The translations under genes and the position numbers were made by a program. The notes below the pieces were generated by a model that worked only from the letters and a program-made list of their open reading frames with translations, ran no database searches and was not told the DNA's origin. Source: Thermoplasmata archaeon (GTDB lineage: Archaea; Thermoplasmatota; E2; DHVEG-1). Taken from it: DNA of 45,137 nucleotides. Positions 17,327-27,785 of this stretch are shown one piece after another (positions within the stretch are counted from its first letter, which is position 1; each line of letters starts with the position of its first letter). The stretch lies in NCBI GenBank assembly GCA_003942085.1, contig DQIQ01000011.1, forward strand, positions 1-45,137. Reading direction: 5' to 3'.

Positions 17327-18967
17327 ATGAACAGGAGAGCAAAACTACTGACAGGAATTATTGTAGTAATCTTCCTTAATACGACTTTTTTTGTTGCGAA
17401 CGGAAAATATTTGGATACGGGAACGCCGAACGAAACAAGTCTCTTAATACATTCACTGAATATTCAAACGAACCTGACCGTAAAAATCGTCAAGCCAATC
17501 GCAGGTCATCTCTATTTTTCAGATAAGGAAAAAGCTGCCTTAGCATTGGGTGGAACACGGATCTTTGGGAAAATAACCATCAGGATCGATGCCTCTGACA
17601 ACATATCAAAAATAGAGTACGTCGACATCTACGTCGATGACGCATTGAAGGCACGTCTCCCTGGACCCTATTATGAATGGATGCTGGATGCACCGCTCTT
17701 CGGCAGACATACAATAAAGGCTGTCGCGCATAACACGATCGGTGATAATGCTAGCGATGAACTCACTTTCAATATTCTATGCCTTGGACGTTTACCAAAA
17801 GCCCCGTCCTCCCCGGAAGTTGGCGTCGCTACTCAAAGCAACACGGACGGATACAATTATTACAATTATAAAGACCACGTGGGGGACTTCGTGTACAATC
17901 AACTCTGGTACTTTAATTTCCTCGACGACCGGGGGACCAGCGACCCATCAGATGACATCGCAGGGGTTGCCGCGTACGGCTTGGCAAACCCGGAAAACCT
18001 GCTCACTGGAGGAGGTCTTACCAACGCGTTCGGGATGATCATACGAGACCCTGCTGAAGGAGCCTCATTTCCTCTGTTTAGTGTAAATTACGATCCGACC
18101 AATCCAGCTAATTTCTCTGCCTCCAGGACCTTTGAATCAGGGCCTGGGCCTGAGCTGCAGAATCCGAGCGGCACCATCGATGTGATAACCCCTGATCATT
18201 ACCACATCACCGGTGACGTCATCAACGGGGACAAAGAGATCAGATGGGACCTTCATTATCAGCGGGGTCTTGGCCAGCGGTGGCTTCCCTGGGTGAATTG
18301 GCCGGTCCCCAAAACATTAGATGTCATACCAGCCTGGATAACCTACCATATGCAGATGGCCAACGCCATCGTCAACGGAACATACTACGTCCGCGATGGG
18401 ACAAACGAGACGACCTATGAGCTGGTCAATACGAGAGGCTATCATGATGGGTTTTACAGTGAGTTCGTGTTTTCGATCTTTGAATGGAACTGGATCGACT
18501 TCAAACAAGACAATCTCTCGGTCCACCTCCTCTATCCGCATGCCCCAGTCTACTCCTGCCAGGACGGATGGGAGACCTGCACACCAGGGAACCTCCGGGT
18601 CGTTGTCAACACCAGCGGAGAAGCAAAAGAATACAATTTTTACCGCAGATGCGACCTGGGCAAAGATGAGATAGCAATCTCCTACGGAGCCCTGGCAGTC
18701 GACCCGAAGTATCCTGCAGTAAAGTATCCGACCAGCGCCAATGTCACCGCAGAGGATGACGCCGGAAACAAATTAGTGCTGCAATGGTCCCTGCTGAGAT
18801 ATATGATCGTGTACTTCGACGTGCCAGACCCGTTTTATGATACAGTCACCTTTGAGATCATCGCGAGTTTCTCAGGGATGTTCTATGAAGCAAGTACTGG
18901 AATCACCGTGCCGATCGCAGGACCTGGCTGGTCAGACTGGTCAGGACAAGCGTTCCCCGGACAATAA
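17327..18967 (+). CDS. Secreted AttH/CrtC-like lipocalin-fold protein with N-terminal Ig-like domain
   Basis: Signal peptide; Ig-like KIEYVDIYVDDALKARLPGPYYEW; EIRWDLHYQRG...WITYHMQMANAIVNGTYYVRDG...RGYHDGFYSEFVFSIFEWNWIDF. Confidence 0.6.
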   Translation: MNRRAKLLTGIIVVIFLNTTFFVANGKYLDTGTPNETSLLIHSLNIQTNLTVKIVKPIAGHLYFSDKEKAALALGGTRIFGKITIRIDASDNISKIEYVDIYVDDALKARLPGPYYEWMLDAPLFGRHTIKAVAHNTIGDNASDELTFNILCLGRLPKAPSSPEVGVATQSNTDGYNYYNYKDHVGDFVYNQLWYFNFLDDRGTSDPSDDIAGVAAYGLANPENLLTGGGLTNAFGMIIRDPAEGASFPLFSVNYDPTNPANFSASRTFESGPGPELQNPSGTIDVITPDHYHITGDVINGDKEIRWDLHYQRGLGQRWLPWVNWPVPKTLDVIPAWITYHMQMANAIVNGTYYVRDGTNETTYELVNTRGYHDGFYSEFVFSIFEWNWIDFKQDNLSVHLLYPHAPVYSCQDGWETCTPGNLRVVVNTSGEAKEYNFYRRCDLGKDEIAISYGALAVDPKYPAVKYPTSANVTAEDDAGNKLVLQWSLLRYMIVYFDVPDPFYDTVTFEIIASFSGMFYEASTGITVPIAGPGWSDWSGQAFPGQ

Positions 18968-19331
18968 AAACATCAGCTGAGTGACCCTAGAGTACTGAGC
19001 AGATACTCTCACGCTCACACTTGAATAGCGTAGCGCACACCATCTCTTGTTAAAAAAATGAAAAATGATTTCCTGTGATTTTCAGAAAAAAATCTTGCAG
19101 TATCGCTCTTCATAATCATTTTCCCGTACACATTCTCTTCCTTTTTCCCACCTGTTAGGAATGAATAAAAAGATGCCACTCTTCTTCCATTGTCACTTCA
19201 ATACATAGCTATATAAGATACAGGGTGTTGGTGGTAATAGAAAGGAAATGGGATGAAGGTTTCATAATTTCGTTTTTTTACGGATTTTTGAGATTTTTGT
19301 TTGGATTCTTTATTTGTGTTGGTGATATAAC

Positions 19332-19604
19332 ATGGTCGACTGTGAAGAATGTGATAAGAAAATAGGTATTCTCGGGGGATATCGTCACCCTGTACTAGGA
19401 ATAAGATTTTTAGTCTGTGGGACTTGCTTTGATAAAGTAAACAGAGATATGAAAAAATGGAGCGAGTTTTGCATCTCAGACTCATTCGACGCAGAATCAA
19501 CCAAAACCGACATCCAAGAGGCATGGAATAAGAACATATCCAATGACCCTCCGCTACAAAAATGGTTCAGGAATCTTTGGTTAAAGGAAGAATTGCCGAT
19601 ATAA
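19332..19604 (+). CDS. Small zinc-binding hypothetical protein
   Basis: DCEECDKK...CGTCFDKV (two CxxC); TATA-like and leaderless context. Confidence 0.6.
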   Translation: MVDCEECDKKIGILGGYRHPVLGIRFLVCGTCFDKVNRDMKKWSEFCISDSFDAESTKTDIQEAWNKNISNDPPLQKWFRNLWLKEELPI

Positions 19605-19804
19605 TACTAGTAAGACAAAAAACCTTCAGAGGGTTTTTACACCAATCCGATTTATCCAACATATCATTTATAAACCTAAAAATAACAGACCTCTTTTTTC
19701 TACGACTTCTTCAAATCTGCAAAGTCAGCGCGGGTTAACCTTCTAGTGAATCGGGAAAAAAAAAAACAAAAATTATTATAAACATATATTTCTTGATAGG
19801 ATAC

Positions 19805-22285
19805 ATGAAACAAGCATATTACACATTGAAAAACATGCTCTATGTAATGCTAGTAATCGCACTCTCTTTATTCCTATTGATCCCAGCAAACAATACTTCA
19901 CTTGCCGCCAACCCTTCACAGGTAAACCAAATAACCATGGACGACGGCGAGATCATCGGCCTTGGTCTCTTACTCAACAAAGGGCAATCTATCATCCAAA
20001 ACCAAGTTGAACCCTACAATATCGAATTCATCTACGGAGACCAGACAGACAACTACCTCCACCTCACCATCTACTTCTACACCACTGATCAGACGTCAGA
20101 CTTCCAGAATGAAAGCCTGTTTCTGCAAAGCAACATTGTCGAAAATACGGTAAATTATCGGATCATTACCTGGGACAGTCAGACCACCCGCCGTGAGCTT
20201 TTATATGCGAACCAACCACAGCTCGGCACCAAAAAATATGGCACCATCGCGTTCCTTGATGGAACCACCCTGATCGGGGTCGGTGGAACACTTGACAGCA
20301 ACACCTATTCCGATGCACAGCTCGTAGACCTGCTCAGCAGGGTCGAGGCAAAGGCACGGGAGCTTCTGTCCCTACAAACCATGGAAGGAATCCACGGGCA
20401 GATCACTGGGTTCACCAGGCCGATGAAACACATCAAGGTCTTCCTCTCAAACGGTGAAGCCATCAATGAGACGACCACCGATGCAGACGGAAACTACGAC
20501 TTCATCAGACCCATCAACAAAGGAACGCAATACACCCTCACCGTCACTTTTTCCTATGCCCTCAACATAACGACGTATTTTTCCCTTCATTACGGTGAGA
20601 AGAACGCAAGCGTCGTCTCCTTTAGTCGCAGCTTTACCCCAACATCCACAAGCGATCTCACCCAGAACATCGCGCTTGACTCCGAGATGCCGCAATACTA
20701 CGGCGGAGACTGGGCTAAGACCTTCGCAAGCATGTATGTCCATTTCACCGAGGCTCTTGAATTCTACATGATCGGTTTAAACGTGAATGTGAACTATCAA
20801 CTTCCCCTGGATGTGTATACGTTCGCATCTCAGAAAACCGGGACGCGGTACTGGTACGACACTCCTGGGAAAAGCTATATAACCATCGATGCTGAAAAAT
20901 CAATCCATGAAAGCGTGTACCGGCCCATGAACCGGGAGTATCACGAGTTCTCCCATTACATCATGTATACATTGTATCAGAAATGGCCTGCACCAGCGCC
21001 TGGTCTACCTGACTCTATCGAAGAGCGGAACCATGACGGGTACCTTAACCCGAGCACCTCTGATTCTTATGTCGAAGGGTTCGCGGAGTTCCTGTCCGCG
21101 GTGATGCTGGAAACCTATGAACAAGCAGAAACAACCATCCCGATAACCCAACCAGATATTGAAGACATGAACCAGATCCGTGGTCTAGATTACATGATCA
21201 ACACCCAGTGGAGCGCAAAAGAGCTCAATTTTCCCGCATGGGCAGATAATGGCAGATCGGAGGAAGATGCGATCGCAGGAATCCTATGGGATCTCTACGA
21301 CGATCCCACGGACTACTCTGATAAGACCCCTGAAGAGATGTACCAGCTCTATCAACAACAGTTACCGGACATTCAAAATGAATACGAAAAAATGAAAGCT
21401 TCATACGAAGAAGATGCGCGCGACCAAAATGTGACAGGCACAAACGCGACGCTTGCACCACCAAAGATCCTGACGCTTGATGATTTTAAGAGTTACAAAT
21501 ACGATGATGATAACGTCAGCACCATTCTGCTTAAAGGAGTCTGGGATGTGATCAAAAATTTCCATAACGATTTTACCTCGGTCTACGACGATTTTGTGAC
21601 GAAATACCCTGCTCAGAAAAAGGCGATCGACGAGGTGTTCATTGCTCATGCATTCTACATGGACACAGACCCAGGGAATGGGGTCTATGACCCGCATGAT
21701 ATCTATCGTGACGAGAACCATAATAAGCAGTATGACTCCGGAGAATATTTTGTAGACTATCCTCTCAATGGGTTTAAGTACACATTGGGGGAGACCATTG
21801 GTCGGGCAACCAACTACAACCGACTCTGGAGGCAGAGCGTCCAAGAGATCCCCGGCTATTTCATCAAGGTCGACAACACGGTGCCTTTCTACCTGATCAA
21901 AGTCTCATTTCCCAACAAATTCTATCTTGACTACGTAGTCCGCGCTTGGAACGCAAACGGCCTGGTCAACATCCCGGTCCCACCGCAGGGATATAACGCG
22001 TTAATAACGATTATTCCGGAAGGCGTTCAGAGTAGCGAACCGTTGAATTTCTCTTCTGAGGTCTTCCAGCATCATTACGATACATCCCTTGCGCAAGGAT
22101 ACTATGTTGCCCATGATTTCCAGATCACTGGACCGATCCCGCCGCTGCCGTCGATGCCAGGTAGTACCGATGGCACGAATAACGGGCCTGGGCAGACAAC
22201 AAAAACCCCTGGGTTCGAAGCAATAATATTTCTTGTGGCATGTGCAATGATCTGTCTTTTGTTGAAGAAAACAAAGAGAACATAG
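19805..22285 (+). CDS. Secreted metallopeptidase-like protein with carboxypeptidase-regulatory-like domain and PGF-CTERM-like tail
   Basis: YHEFSHYIMYTLY (HExxH); GQITGFTRPMKHIKVFLSNGEAINETTTDADGNYDF; C-terminus KTPGFEAIIFLVACAMICLLLKKTKRT; ATG 19805 preferred over TTG 19793. Confidence 0.8.
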   Translation: MKQAYYTLKNMLYVMLVIALSLFLLIPANNTSLAANPSQVNQITMDDGEIIGLGLLLNKGQSIIQNQVEPYNIEFIYGDQTDNYLHLTIYFYTTDQTSDFQNESLFLQSNIVENTVNYRIITWDSQTTRRELLYANQPQLGTKKYGTIAFLDGTTLIGVGGTLDSNTYSDAQLVDLLSRVEAKARELLSLQTMEGIHGQITGFTRPMKHIKVFLSNGEAINETTTDADGNYDFIRPINKGTQYTLTVTFSYALNITTYFSLHYGEKNASVVSFSRSFTPTSTSDLTQNIALDSEMPQYYGGDWAKTFASMYVHFTEALEFYMIGLNVNVNYQLPLDVYTFASQKTGTRYWYDTPGKSYITIDAEKSIHESVYRPMNREYHEFSHYIMYTLYQKWPAPAPGLPDSIEERNHDGYLNPSTSDSYVEGFAEFLSAVMLETYEQAETTIPITQPDIEDMNQIRGLDYMINTQWSAKELNFPAWADNGRSEEDAIAGILWDLYDDPTDYSDKTPEEMYQLYQQQLPDIQNEYEKMKASYEEDARDQNVTGTNATLAPPKILTLDDFKSYKYDDDNVSTILLKGVWDVIKNFHNDFTSVYDDFVTKYPAQKKAIDEVFIAHAFYMDTDPGNGVYDPHDIYRDENHNKQYDSGEYFVDYPLNGFKYTLGETIGRATNYNRLWRQSVQEIPGYFIKVDNTVPFYLIKVSFPNKFYLDYVVRAWNANGLVNIPVPPQGYNALITIIPEGVQSSEPLNFSSEVFQHHYDTSLAQGYYVAHDFQITGPIPPLPSMPGSTDGTNNGPGQTTKTPGFEAIIFLVACAMICLLLKKTKRT

Positions 22286-22487
22286 GATAAAAAAGAATAC
22301 AAAGAACTAGTCTAATAGTGACTCCATAACATGTAGAATCAGCTGAGCAATGTCGGATGGATTAAGTGTTCGAACTCAGCCGGATTTACCTTCCTTTTTT
22401 CTCCTTTTTTTCCTCATTGATCCCAGCAAACCATTGATCTTTCCGGATAATAAAATATTTATCTACAAATCCAATATATATTTCCGT

Positions 22488-22548
22488 GGGGTTCTGGTTG
22501 TTTATTCTTTTTGAATAGGAACCTTTCCTCTCCTGCATCCCAGACCCC
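22488..22548 (+). ncRNA. Candidate small structured RNA, copy A
   Basis: TATA-like ATTTATCTAC centred ~27 nt upstream; GGGGTtCTGG...CCAGACCCC stem (one bulge); inner hairpin TATTC/GAATA; loop CCTTTCCTCTCC; followed by TTTCCTTTTT. Confidence 0.6.
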
Positions 22549-22574
22549 TTTCCTTTTTAACAAGGGTCCTAGGG

Positions 22575-22590
22575 ATATGTTTTTAAAGGG
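22575..22590 (+). promoter_or_regulatory. TATA-type promoter (ATATGTTTTTAAAGGG) for collagen-like gene
   Basis: Same TATGTTTTTAA motif occurs upstream of the genes at 26963 and 27937. Confidence 0.55.
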
Positions 22591-22629
22591 GATGGTCGTT
22601 ACAAAATTATATGATGTGGAGGATTTAAA

Positions 22630-24015
22630 ATGCGACAAAAATTTTATAGAAAGCTAAAGCTGGTGCTCTGCATAGGGATTTGCGCACTTTTCATGGTGAC
22701 GGCATTTTCCGCCGTGACCGCAACTTCGACGAACACACAGGGAAACGGAACAGGAAACGAACAAGGTGCTACAACAAAAGCCACTCTTTTTAAAGGTCTG
22801 TCTGCTTTTAAGCTATTCAGCTGGGATTTCTGGTCTAACCCACCGCATATCTTCACGAGAAACACTGGCAATGTCGGGATTGGTACGACTAACCCAGTCG
22901 CGAAACTAGATGTCCTGGGAAACATTGCAATCAACGGTATGGAGATCATCGACACATCGGGGAGATGGGTCGGAGACCTTACCGGAATGCAAGGACCACA
23001 AGGACTACAAGGTGAACAAGGACCAACCGGACCACAAGGACCACAAGGAATCCAAGGACCAGCTGGACCGCAAGGACCACAAGGACAACAAGGTGAACAA
23101 GGGCCTCAAGGACCACCGGGACAAGACGGATCAGAAGGTGCACAGGGTATACCAGGAATACAGGGTGAACCAGGAGTACAGGGACAACCTGGGCCGCAAG
23201 GGGAACAAGGTCCTCAAGGTGAAATAGGGTCACAAGGCATCCCAGGTTTATCACCCGCCTACGAATGGTTCGGAACAATGCTCAGATTCCAGAATCCTGA
23301 CGGTACTTGGGGAAGTTTTATTGATTTACTCGGCCTACAAGGACCGCAGGGCGAACCAGGATCTCAAGGGGAACCAGGACCTCAAGGAATCCCTGGAGAA
23401 CAGGGAATGCCAGGGGATTCACAGTGGGGATTGAACGGGATGAACACCTATTACATCAATGGCAGTGTCGGCATTGGTACGAAAAATCCTTCAGCTAAGC
23501 TAGAGATAAATGGGACGGTTGCTGCCAGCACCTTTGTCGGTGATGGCTCGTTGCTGACGAATCTTCCTGGAATGCCCCTCATCATTTTAAATGGTAATTA
23601 TGGTTGTAATCACTCTGGGCCCTACAACTACTACTATGAATTGTCACCCATCGCTTCGACCTATCTGACAGGAGATTATTTGAAAATAGAGATAACCGCG
23701 TATAGCAACGTCCATGTCATACAGAACAACAATGGTGGTTCAGATATCGATATTCGGACCAAACAACTCGGCGGCTCCTATGCAATCAGTATGCCTGCGC
23801 AACACTTCCTGCGCGTCAAACCTGTCTCGATTACCACCGCAACAGATTATGAAAATGTAGGTCAGACAAGCTCGCTCACCTGGTACCATACTCTTACCCC
23901 TGGCGAAAAAACCAATGGAGTCCAGATACAAATACATGTGTACCTCTACAGCCTTACCTCGTCAAACCAGTTCGCAGAATTCGAAAACATCCAGACTATC
24001 GTAAGTTCGATATAA
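22630..24015 (+). CDS. Secreted collagen-like protein with tail-fibre-type GIGTxNP motifs
   Basis: Signal peptide; 30 + 10 GXY triplets; [17 protein letters not shown] and [17 protein letters not shown] flanking; SD GGAGG. Confidence 0.9.
   Translation: MRQKFYRKLKLVLCIGICALFMVTAFSAVTATSTNTQGNGTGNEQGATTKATLFKGLSAFKLFSWDFWSNPPHIFTRNTGNVGIGTTNPVAKLDVLGNIAINGMEIIDTSGRWVGDLTGMQGPQGLQGEQGPTGPQGPQGIQGPAGPQGPQGQQGEQGPQGPPGQDGSEGAQGIPGIQGEPGVQGQPGPQGEQGPQGEIGSQGIPGLSPAYEWFGTMLRFQNPDGTWGSFIDLLGLQGPQGEPGSQGEPGPQGIPGEQGMPGDSQWGLNGMNTYYINGSVGIGTKNPSAKLEINGTVAASTFVGDGSLLTNLPGMPLIILNGNYGCNHSGPYNYYYELSPIASTYLTGDYLKIEITAYSNVHVIQNNNGGSDIDIRTKQLGGSYAISMPAQHFLRVKPVSITTATDYENVGQTSSLTWYHTLTPGEKTNGVQIQIHVYLYSLTSSNQFAEFENIQTIVSSI
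22984..23253 (+). repeat. Collagen-like GXY block 1 (30 triplets)
   Basis: [18 protein letters not shown]...GIPGLS. Confidence 0.95.
23332..23421 (+). repeat. Collagen-like GXY block 2 (10 triplets)
   Basis: [30 protein letters not shown]. Confidence 0.95.
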
Positions 24016-24024
24016 TGATCCACC

Positions 24025-24064
24025 CCTGAGGAAATAATTTCCCCAGGATTTCTTCTTTTTTTTG
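24025..24064 (+). terminator. Hairpin plus T-tract terminator after collagen-like gene
   Basis: CCTGAGGAAATAATTTCCCCAGG followed by ATTTCTTCTTTTTTTTT. Confidence 0.6.
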
Positions 24065-24239
24065 TTATTTTTTATTCACGCAAACCATACGGTAAACAAT
24101 TTTTTTCCTGACTAACCAATTGAAAATGATACGATAAAAAATATTAATATTGAATTTTTATCTTTACCAAACATTTAAATCAAAGTAACAGTATTTCATA
24201 TCTGGAAGTATAGATAGAATATAAGGAGGCATTATAAAA

Positions 24240-25496
24240 ATGGAAAGAAGAAATAGTAAAAAAATGTTGGTAATAGGATTAGTACTCCTATTCCTTGGAG
24301 CAGGTGCCACACTCGTAGTCAGCGCGAATCGAGCATGGGCTGATAATTTCGACTCATACACTGACGGACAACTTTTAGATGGAACATCAGATGACGGAGG
24401 ATGGAAAGGGTGGGGTAACGCTCCTGCAGCCGCTGGAATGGTAACCAGTGCCCAATTCCGAAGCGCCCCGTTTTCGAACCAAATATGGGTGGTGAGTGAC
24501 AACGTCCATGAATATGATGGGTACACCTCAGGACACTGGGTGTACACTGCTTGGCAATACATCCCGAATGATTTTACTGGCATGTCATATTTCATCCTGT
24601 TAAGTGCCTACGATGACGCTGGTGCGACAAACGTATGGAACGTCCAAGTAAATTTTGATGCTGATACAAATTTAGTGACATCAGAAATGGATTCAAACAC
24701 AGTACCCCTCATCAAAGGGCAATGGAATCAAATCCGCTGTGATATTGACCTCGATAGCGATTATTTAGCGATCTACTATGCAGATATGCTAATTGTCGAA
24801 AAAACATGGAGCGAAACCTATGACGGCACCGGTGGCGGACCAATGGAAATTGCTGCAGTTGACCTCTGGTCAAATGGTGCATCGCCAGTATATTATGACG
24901 ATATGTCACTTTCACCAGCTGGAGCAGAATTAACATGTGACGCAGGCGGACCATATTCTGGTGAAGAAAATCAAGCGATTCAGTTCACTGGTTTTGCCTC
25001 TGGTGGATCAGAGCCTTACACATGGTATTGGACCTTTGGTGACGGCGGTTCCTCAACAGTTCAAAACCCAACCCATGCCTATACCACACAGGGCACCTAC
25101 AATGTCTCCCTGATTGTCACCGATGGAGCCTCATCCACAGCCACTGACATAGCAACCACGACCATTACCGAACCTCAACCCTTGCCATTACTAGAAATTG
25201 GGACGATCACCGGCGGGTTCGGTGTCACAACATCAGTGAAAAACACCGGAGAAGCAGATGCGACCAATGTCGTCTGGACGATAAACCTTGACGGAAAATT
25301 AGTCTTCCTGGGAAAATCATCCACAGATACGATCGCAACTCTCGCATTTGCAGGTGACGAACAAATTAAAGCAGGATTCATCCTTGGTTTCGGTAAAACC
25401 AATATCGTAGTATCCGCAACCTGTGATGAGGGTGTCACCGCAGAGCTCACCAAATCAGCGTTTGTTCTCGGGCCAATAGTTCTTGGAGTAAAATAA
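24240..25496 (+). CDS. Secreted LamG-like/PKD-domain protein with shared C-terminal domain
   Basis: Signal peptide; WADNFDSYTDGQLLDGTSDDGGWKGWGN; PKD CDAGGPYSGEENQAIQFTGFASGGSEPYTWYWTFGDGG; ILGFGKTNIVV...VLGVK C-terminus. Confidence 0.85.
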   Translation: MERRNSKKMLVIGLVLLFLGAGATLVVSANRAWADNFDSYTDGQLLDGTSDDGGWKGWGNAPAAAGMVTSAQFRSAPFSNQIWVVSDNVHEYDGYTSGHWVYTAWQYIPNDFTGMSYFILLSAYDDAGATNVWNVQVNFDADTNLVTSEMDSNTVPLIKGQWNQIRCDIDLDSDYLAIYYADMLIVEKTWSETYDGTGGGPMEIAAVDLWSNGASPVYYDDMSLSPAGAELTCDAGGPYSGEENQAIQFTGFASGGSEPYTWYWTFGDGGSSTVQNPTHAYTTQGTYNVSLIVTDGASSTATDIATTTITEPQPLPLLEIGTITGGFGVTTSVKNTGEADATNVVWTINLDGKLVFLGKSSTDTIATLAFAGDEQIKAGFILGFGKTNIVVSATCDEGVTAELTKSAFVLGPIVLGVK

Positions 25497-25612
25497 TCAC
25501 TCCCCCCTCTCTTTTTTTTCTTTTTTTTGTCATTGATTTGTATAAAAAACATAAGCCATTATGGAGGATAAGTTTTTAAAAAAGGATAATAAATAAACAG
25601 TCACATGATGAT

Positions 25613-25804
25613 TTATTCATCTGGATTGGAGTATTGTCTGCCGTGGTCTTTTTTTTGTTTTTGCGTTTTATGAACAAGCATTGCTTTAGGATCATCAAAT
25701 TCGTTGCCACAGTCTTTACACACATATTTTGGTGTCTTTCTTTTTCTAATGGAAATCTTAACACCATCGCATTTTGGGCACATTTCAAAAAAATCCTTAG
25801 CCAT
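25613..25804 (-). CDS. Small zinc-ribbon protein
   Basis: CPKCDGVKISIRKRKTPKYVCKDCGNEFDD. Confidence 0.7.
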   Translation of the reverse strand: MAKDFFEMCPKCDGVKISIRKRKTPKYVCKDCGNEFDDPKAMLVHKTQKQKKDHGRQYSNPDE

Positions 25805-26105
25805 CTGAGAAAATTTATTATGAGATCGTACAACACATTCATTTTCGTCTCTGATTAAGATACAATCACCAATCTTGATATATTTTAATATCCTTATAAA
25901 GAAATCCTTATGGGATGTTATCAGAAATAGTAACCCTAATCAAAAAACCAGGATTACTAAGATTATTTTTTTATATTAACGAAGATTATTTCTAAGATCG
26001 AACCCTTTCTAAATTATAGTAAGAATGTGAGGCGACAGTGACTCCTGCATCATTATCTGCCAATCATGTTTTATAAATTATCATGCACATTCTTCTAAGC
26101 AGAGG

Positions 26106-26369
26106 ATGTGGACTTGGATGCACAAAAATATACAGAGGATAAATGCTCCCTCTATACCGAAAGGGCCATGTCGTGAGAATTGTCAACAGCATGTTGGTAT
26201 TACTCAGATGGTTGCAGATGCTGTTGCGGACTATAATGCGATGTTGCCGTTGTTGGAGCATTTTGAAAGCAAGGATGTGAATGAACGGTTGATCAAAGAG
26301 GCAGAAGAGGAAGATGCTAAGGTGTTCTTGGATGGTATATTTGACATGATGGAACGAATGAATAGTTAG
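26106..26369 (+). CDS. Hypothetical small protein
   Basis: 87 aa ORF; acidic C-terminal half; start uncertain. Confidence 0.45.
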   Translation: MWTWMHKNIQRINAPSIPKGPCRENCQQHVGITQMVADAVADYNAMLPLLEHFESKDVNERLIKEAEEEDAKVFLDGIFDMMERMNS

Positions 26370-26519
26370 AGCGATTTTTTCAGATGATGAGATGCAGGTA
26401 ATTGATGGTATTTGGTGATAGTGTTTTTCAAAGCAGAAAGTAGGTATTTTTCGAAAAAAAAAAGTGTAATAAGCACATTATTAAAGAAAGAATTGTTATA
26501 AATTTCCACGTAGTCGTCT

Positions 26520-26864
26520 ATGGTAGATATGATGATGGACTGGGACCAAATGATGAACTGGTGGGGATTTCCCTTTGTGGGATTCTGGATGGTCGGCCTG
26601 TGGCTTTTCTTTGTCATCATCGCATTTTTGATCTATAAAGATGCCAAGCAAAGAGGAATGAACGAGTTGCTATGGTTCATCTTGGTCATCTTACCATGGA
26701 TAGGGATCCTGTTTCTCATACTCTACCTGATTCTCCGCCAAGAAAAACAACCGGATATTTCCATTCAAAAGAACGCGCAGCATATCATTGGTGAGCGATA
26801 TGCCAAAGGGGAGATAACCAAAGAAGAATATAAACAAAAGAAAAAAGACCTTAAAAATCAATAA
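26520..26864 (+). CDS. Two-TM membrane protein with C-terminal SHOCT-like motif
   Basis: Two TM helices then GERYAKGEITKEEYKQKKKDL. Confidence 0.75.
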   Translation: MVDMMMDWDQMMNWWGFPFVGFWMVGLWLFFVIIAFLIYKDAKQRGMNELLWFILVILPWIGILFLILYLILRQEKQPDISIQKNAQHIIGERYAKGEITKEEYKQKKKDLKNQ

Positions 26865-26962
26865 TCAATCATCATCTTTTCTCATTTATTAGCACAAAAC
26901 ATGAGCTACCACTCATTAGGTATGTTTTTAAAGATGTTCAAGTTGTAAAATTGTAGTAATAG

Positions 26963-27499
26963 ATGAGATATATGGAAAATGATGAAAGCGAGCAGATTAC
27001 TAAAGATGAGCTAGAAATCCTTACAGAGCTTCAGAAAAACTCAAACGAAAGTGTTGATGCCATCGCAAAACACTGTGGTTTCTCAAGACAAAAAGTGTGG
27101 AGGAGTATTAAGCGATTAGAAGAAAATCATTTGATCTGGGGATATACCGCTGTTGTTGATGACGAGATGAAAGGGCTCAAGCACTTCACGCTTTTAATTA
27201 AACGATCCTATAGGCCGCTGGAAGAAAAAACAGCAGATGTTATTATAAAGCGAAAACTAGACGACTTAGCGTCAGAAATGGGAATCACCATTGAAAACAG
27301 TTACTACGTTCACGGCAAGTATGATTGGATTATTACCTTTCCCGCCCAGGATATCAGATATGCGAAAAAGTTCTCTGAGGTCATCCTCAATCTGCATCCC
27401 GGCATAATCAAGGAGATTGAACTCATGCAGACACTCTATTTTGTGAAGAAATACCAAGCATTGAATCCCAATGCAAAGAAGTTAAAAGAAATTATATAA
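26963..27499 (+). CDS. Lrp/AsnC-type transcriptional regulator
   Basis: LTELQKNSNESVDAIAKHCGFSRQKVWRSIKRLEENHLIWGYTAVVD; TATGTTTTTAAA promoter ~34 nt upstream (leaderless-type). Confidence 0.75.
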   Translation: MRYMENDESEQITKDELEILTELQKNSNESVDAIAKHCGFSRQKVWRSIKRLEENHLIWGYTAVVDDEMKGLKHFTLLIKRSYRPLEEKTADVIIKRKLDDLASEMGITIENSYYVHGKYDWIITFPAQDIRYAKKFSEVILNLHPGIIKEIELMQTLYFVKKYQALNPNAKKLKEII

Positions 27500-27534
27500 A
27501 CAATGTTTGGACTGAAAATAAAACTGACAATGAA

Positions 27535-27756
27535 TTATGTGTTCGGTTTCGATGATTTACAATGGATGCACTCTGTAAAATAATCTAGATTTCCATATTT
27601 ACATGCTGGACAGATCCATGCCATGAGGTAACCTCCGAACCACCAATCAGACATCCAACAAACGGGATGAATGTTGCACATAATCTCTTTAGTCCCCTGT
27701 AGCACACAATAAACTGTATCATTTTTCTCACATATTAGGGTTTTGGAGGATAACAT
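27535..27756 (-). CDS. Small Cys-rich zinc-finger-like protein
   Basis: WICPACKYGNLDYFTECIHCKSSKP; start may be internal because the annotated ATG overlaps the TATA-like box of ncRNA copy B. Confidence 0.5.
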   Translation of the reverse strand: MLSSKTLICEKNDTVYCVLQGTKEIMCNIHPVCWMSDWWFGGYLMAWICPACKYGNLDYFTECIHCKSSKPNT

Positions 27757-27785
27757 TTATCTACTAGTTATACATATAATATTAT

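Noticed and set aside
22979-23278. Minus-strand 99-aa ORF rich in VLVVL and plus-strand KDHKDHKE ORF
   Set aside because: Out-of-frame readings of the collagen GXY repeats.
22984-23421. Possible CRISPR-like or tandem repeat array
   Set aside because: Repeats are 9-bp coding GXY triplets without spacers. No CRISPR array seen anywhere in the window.
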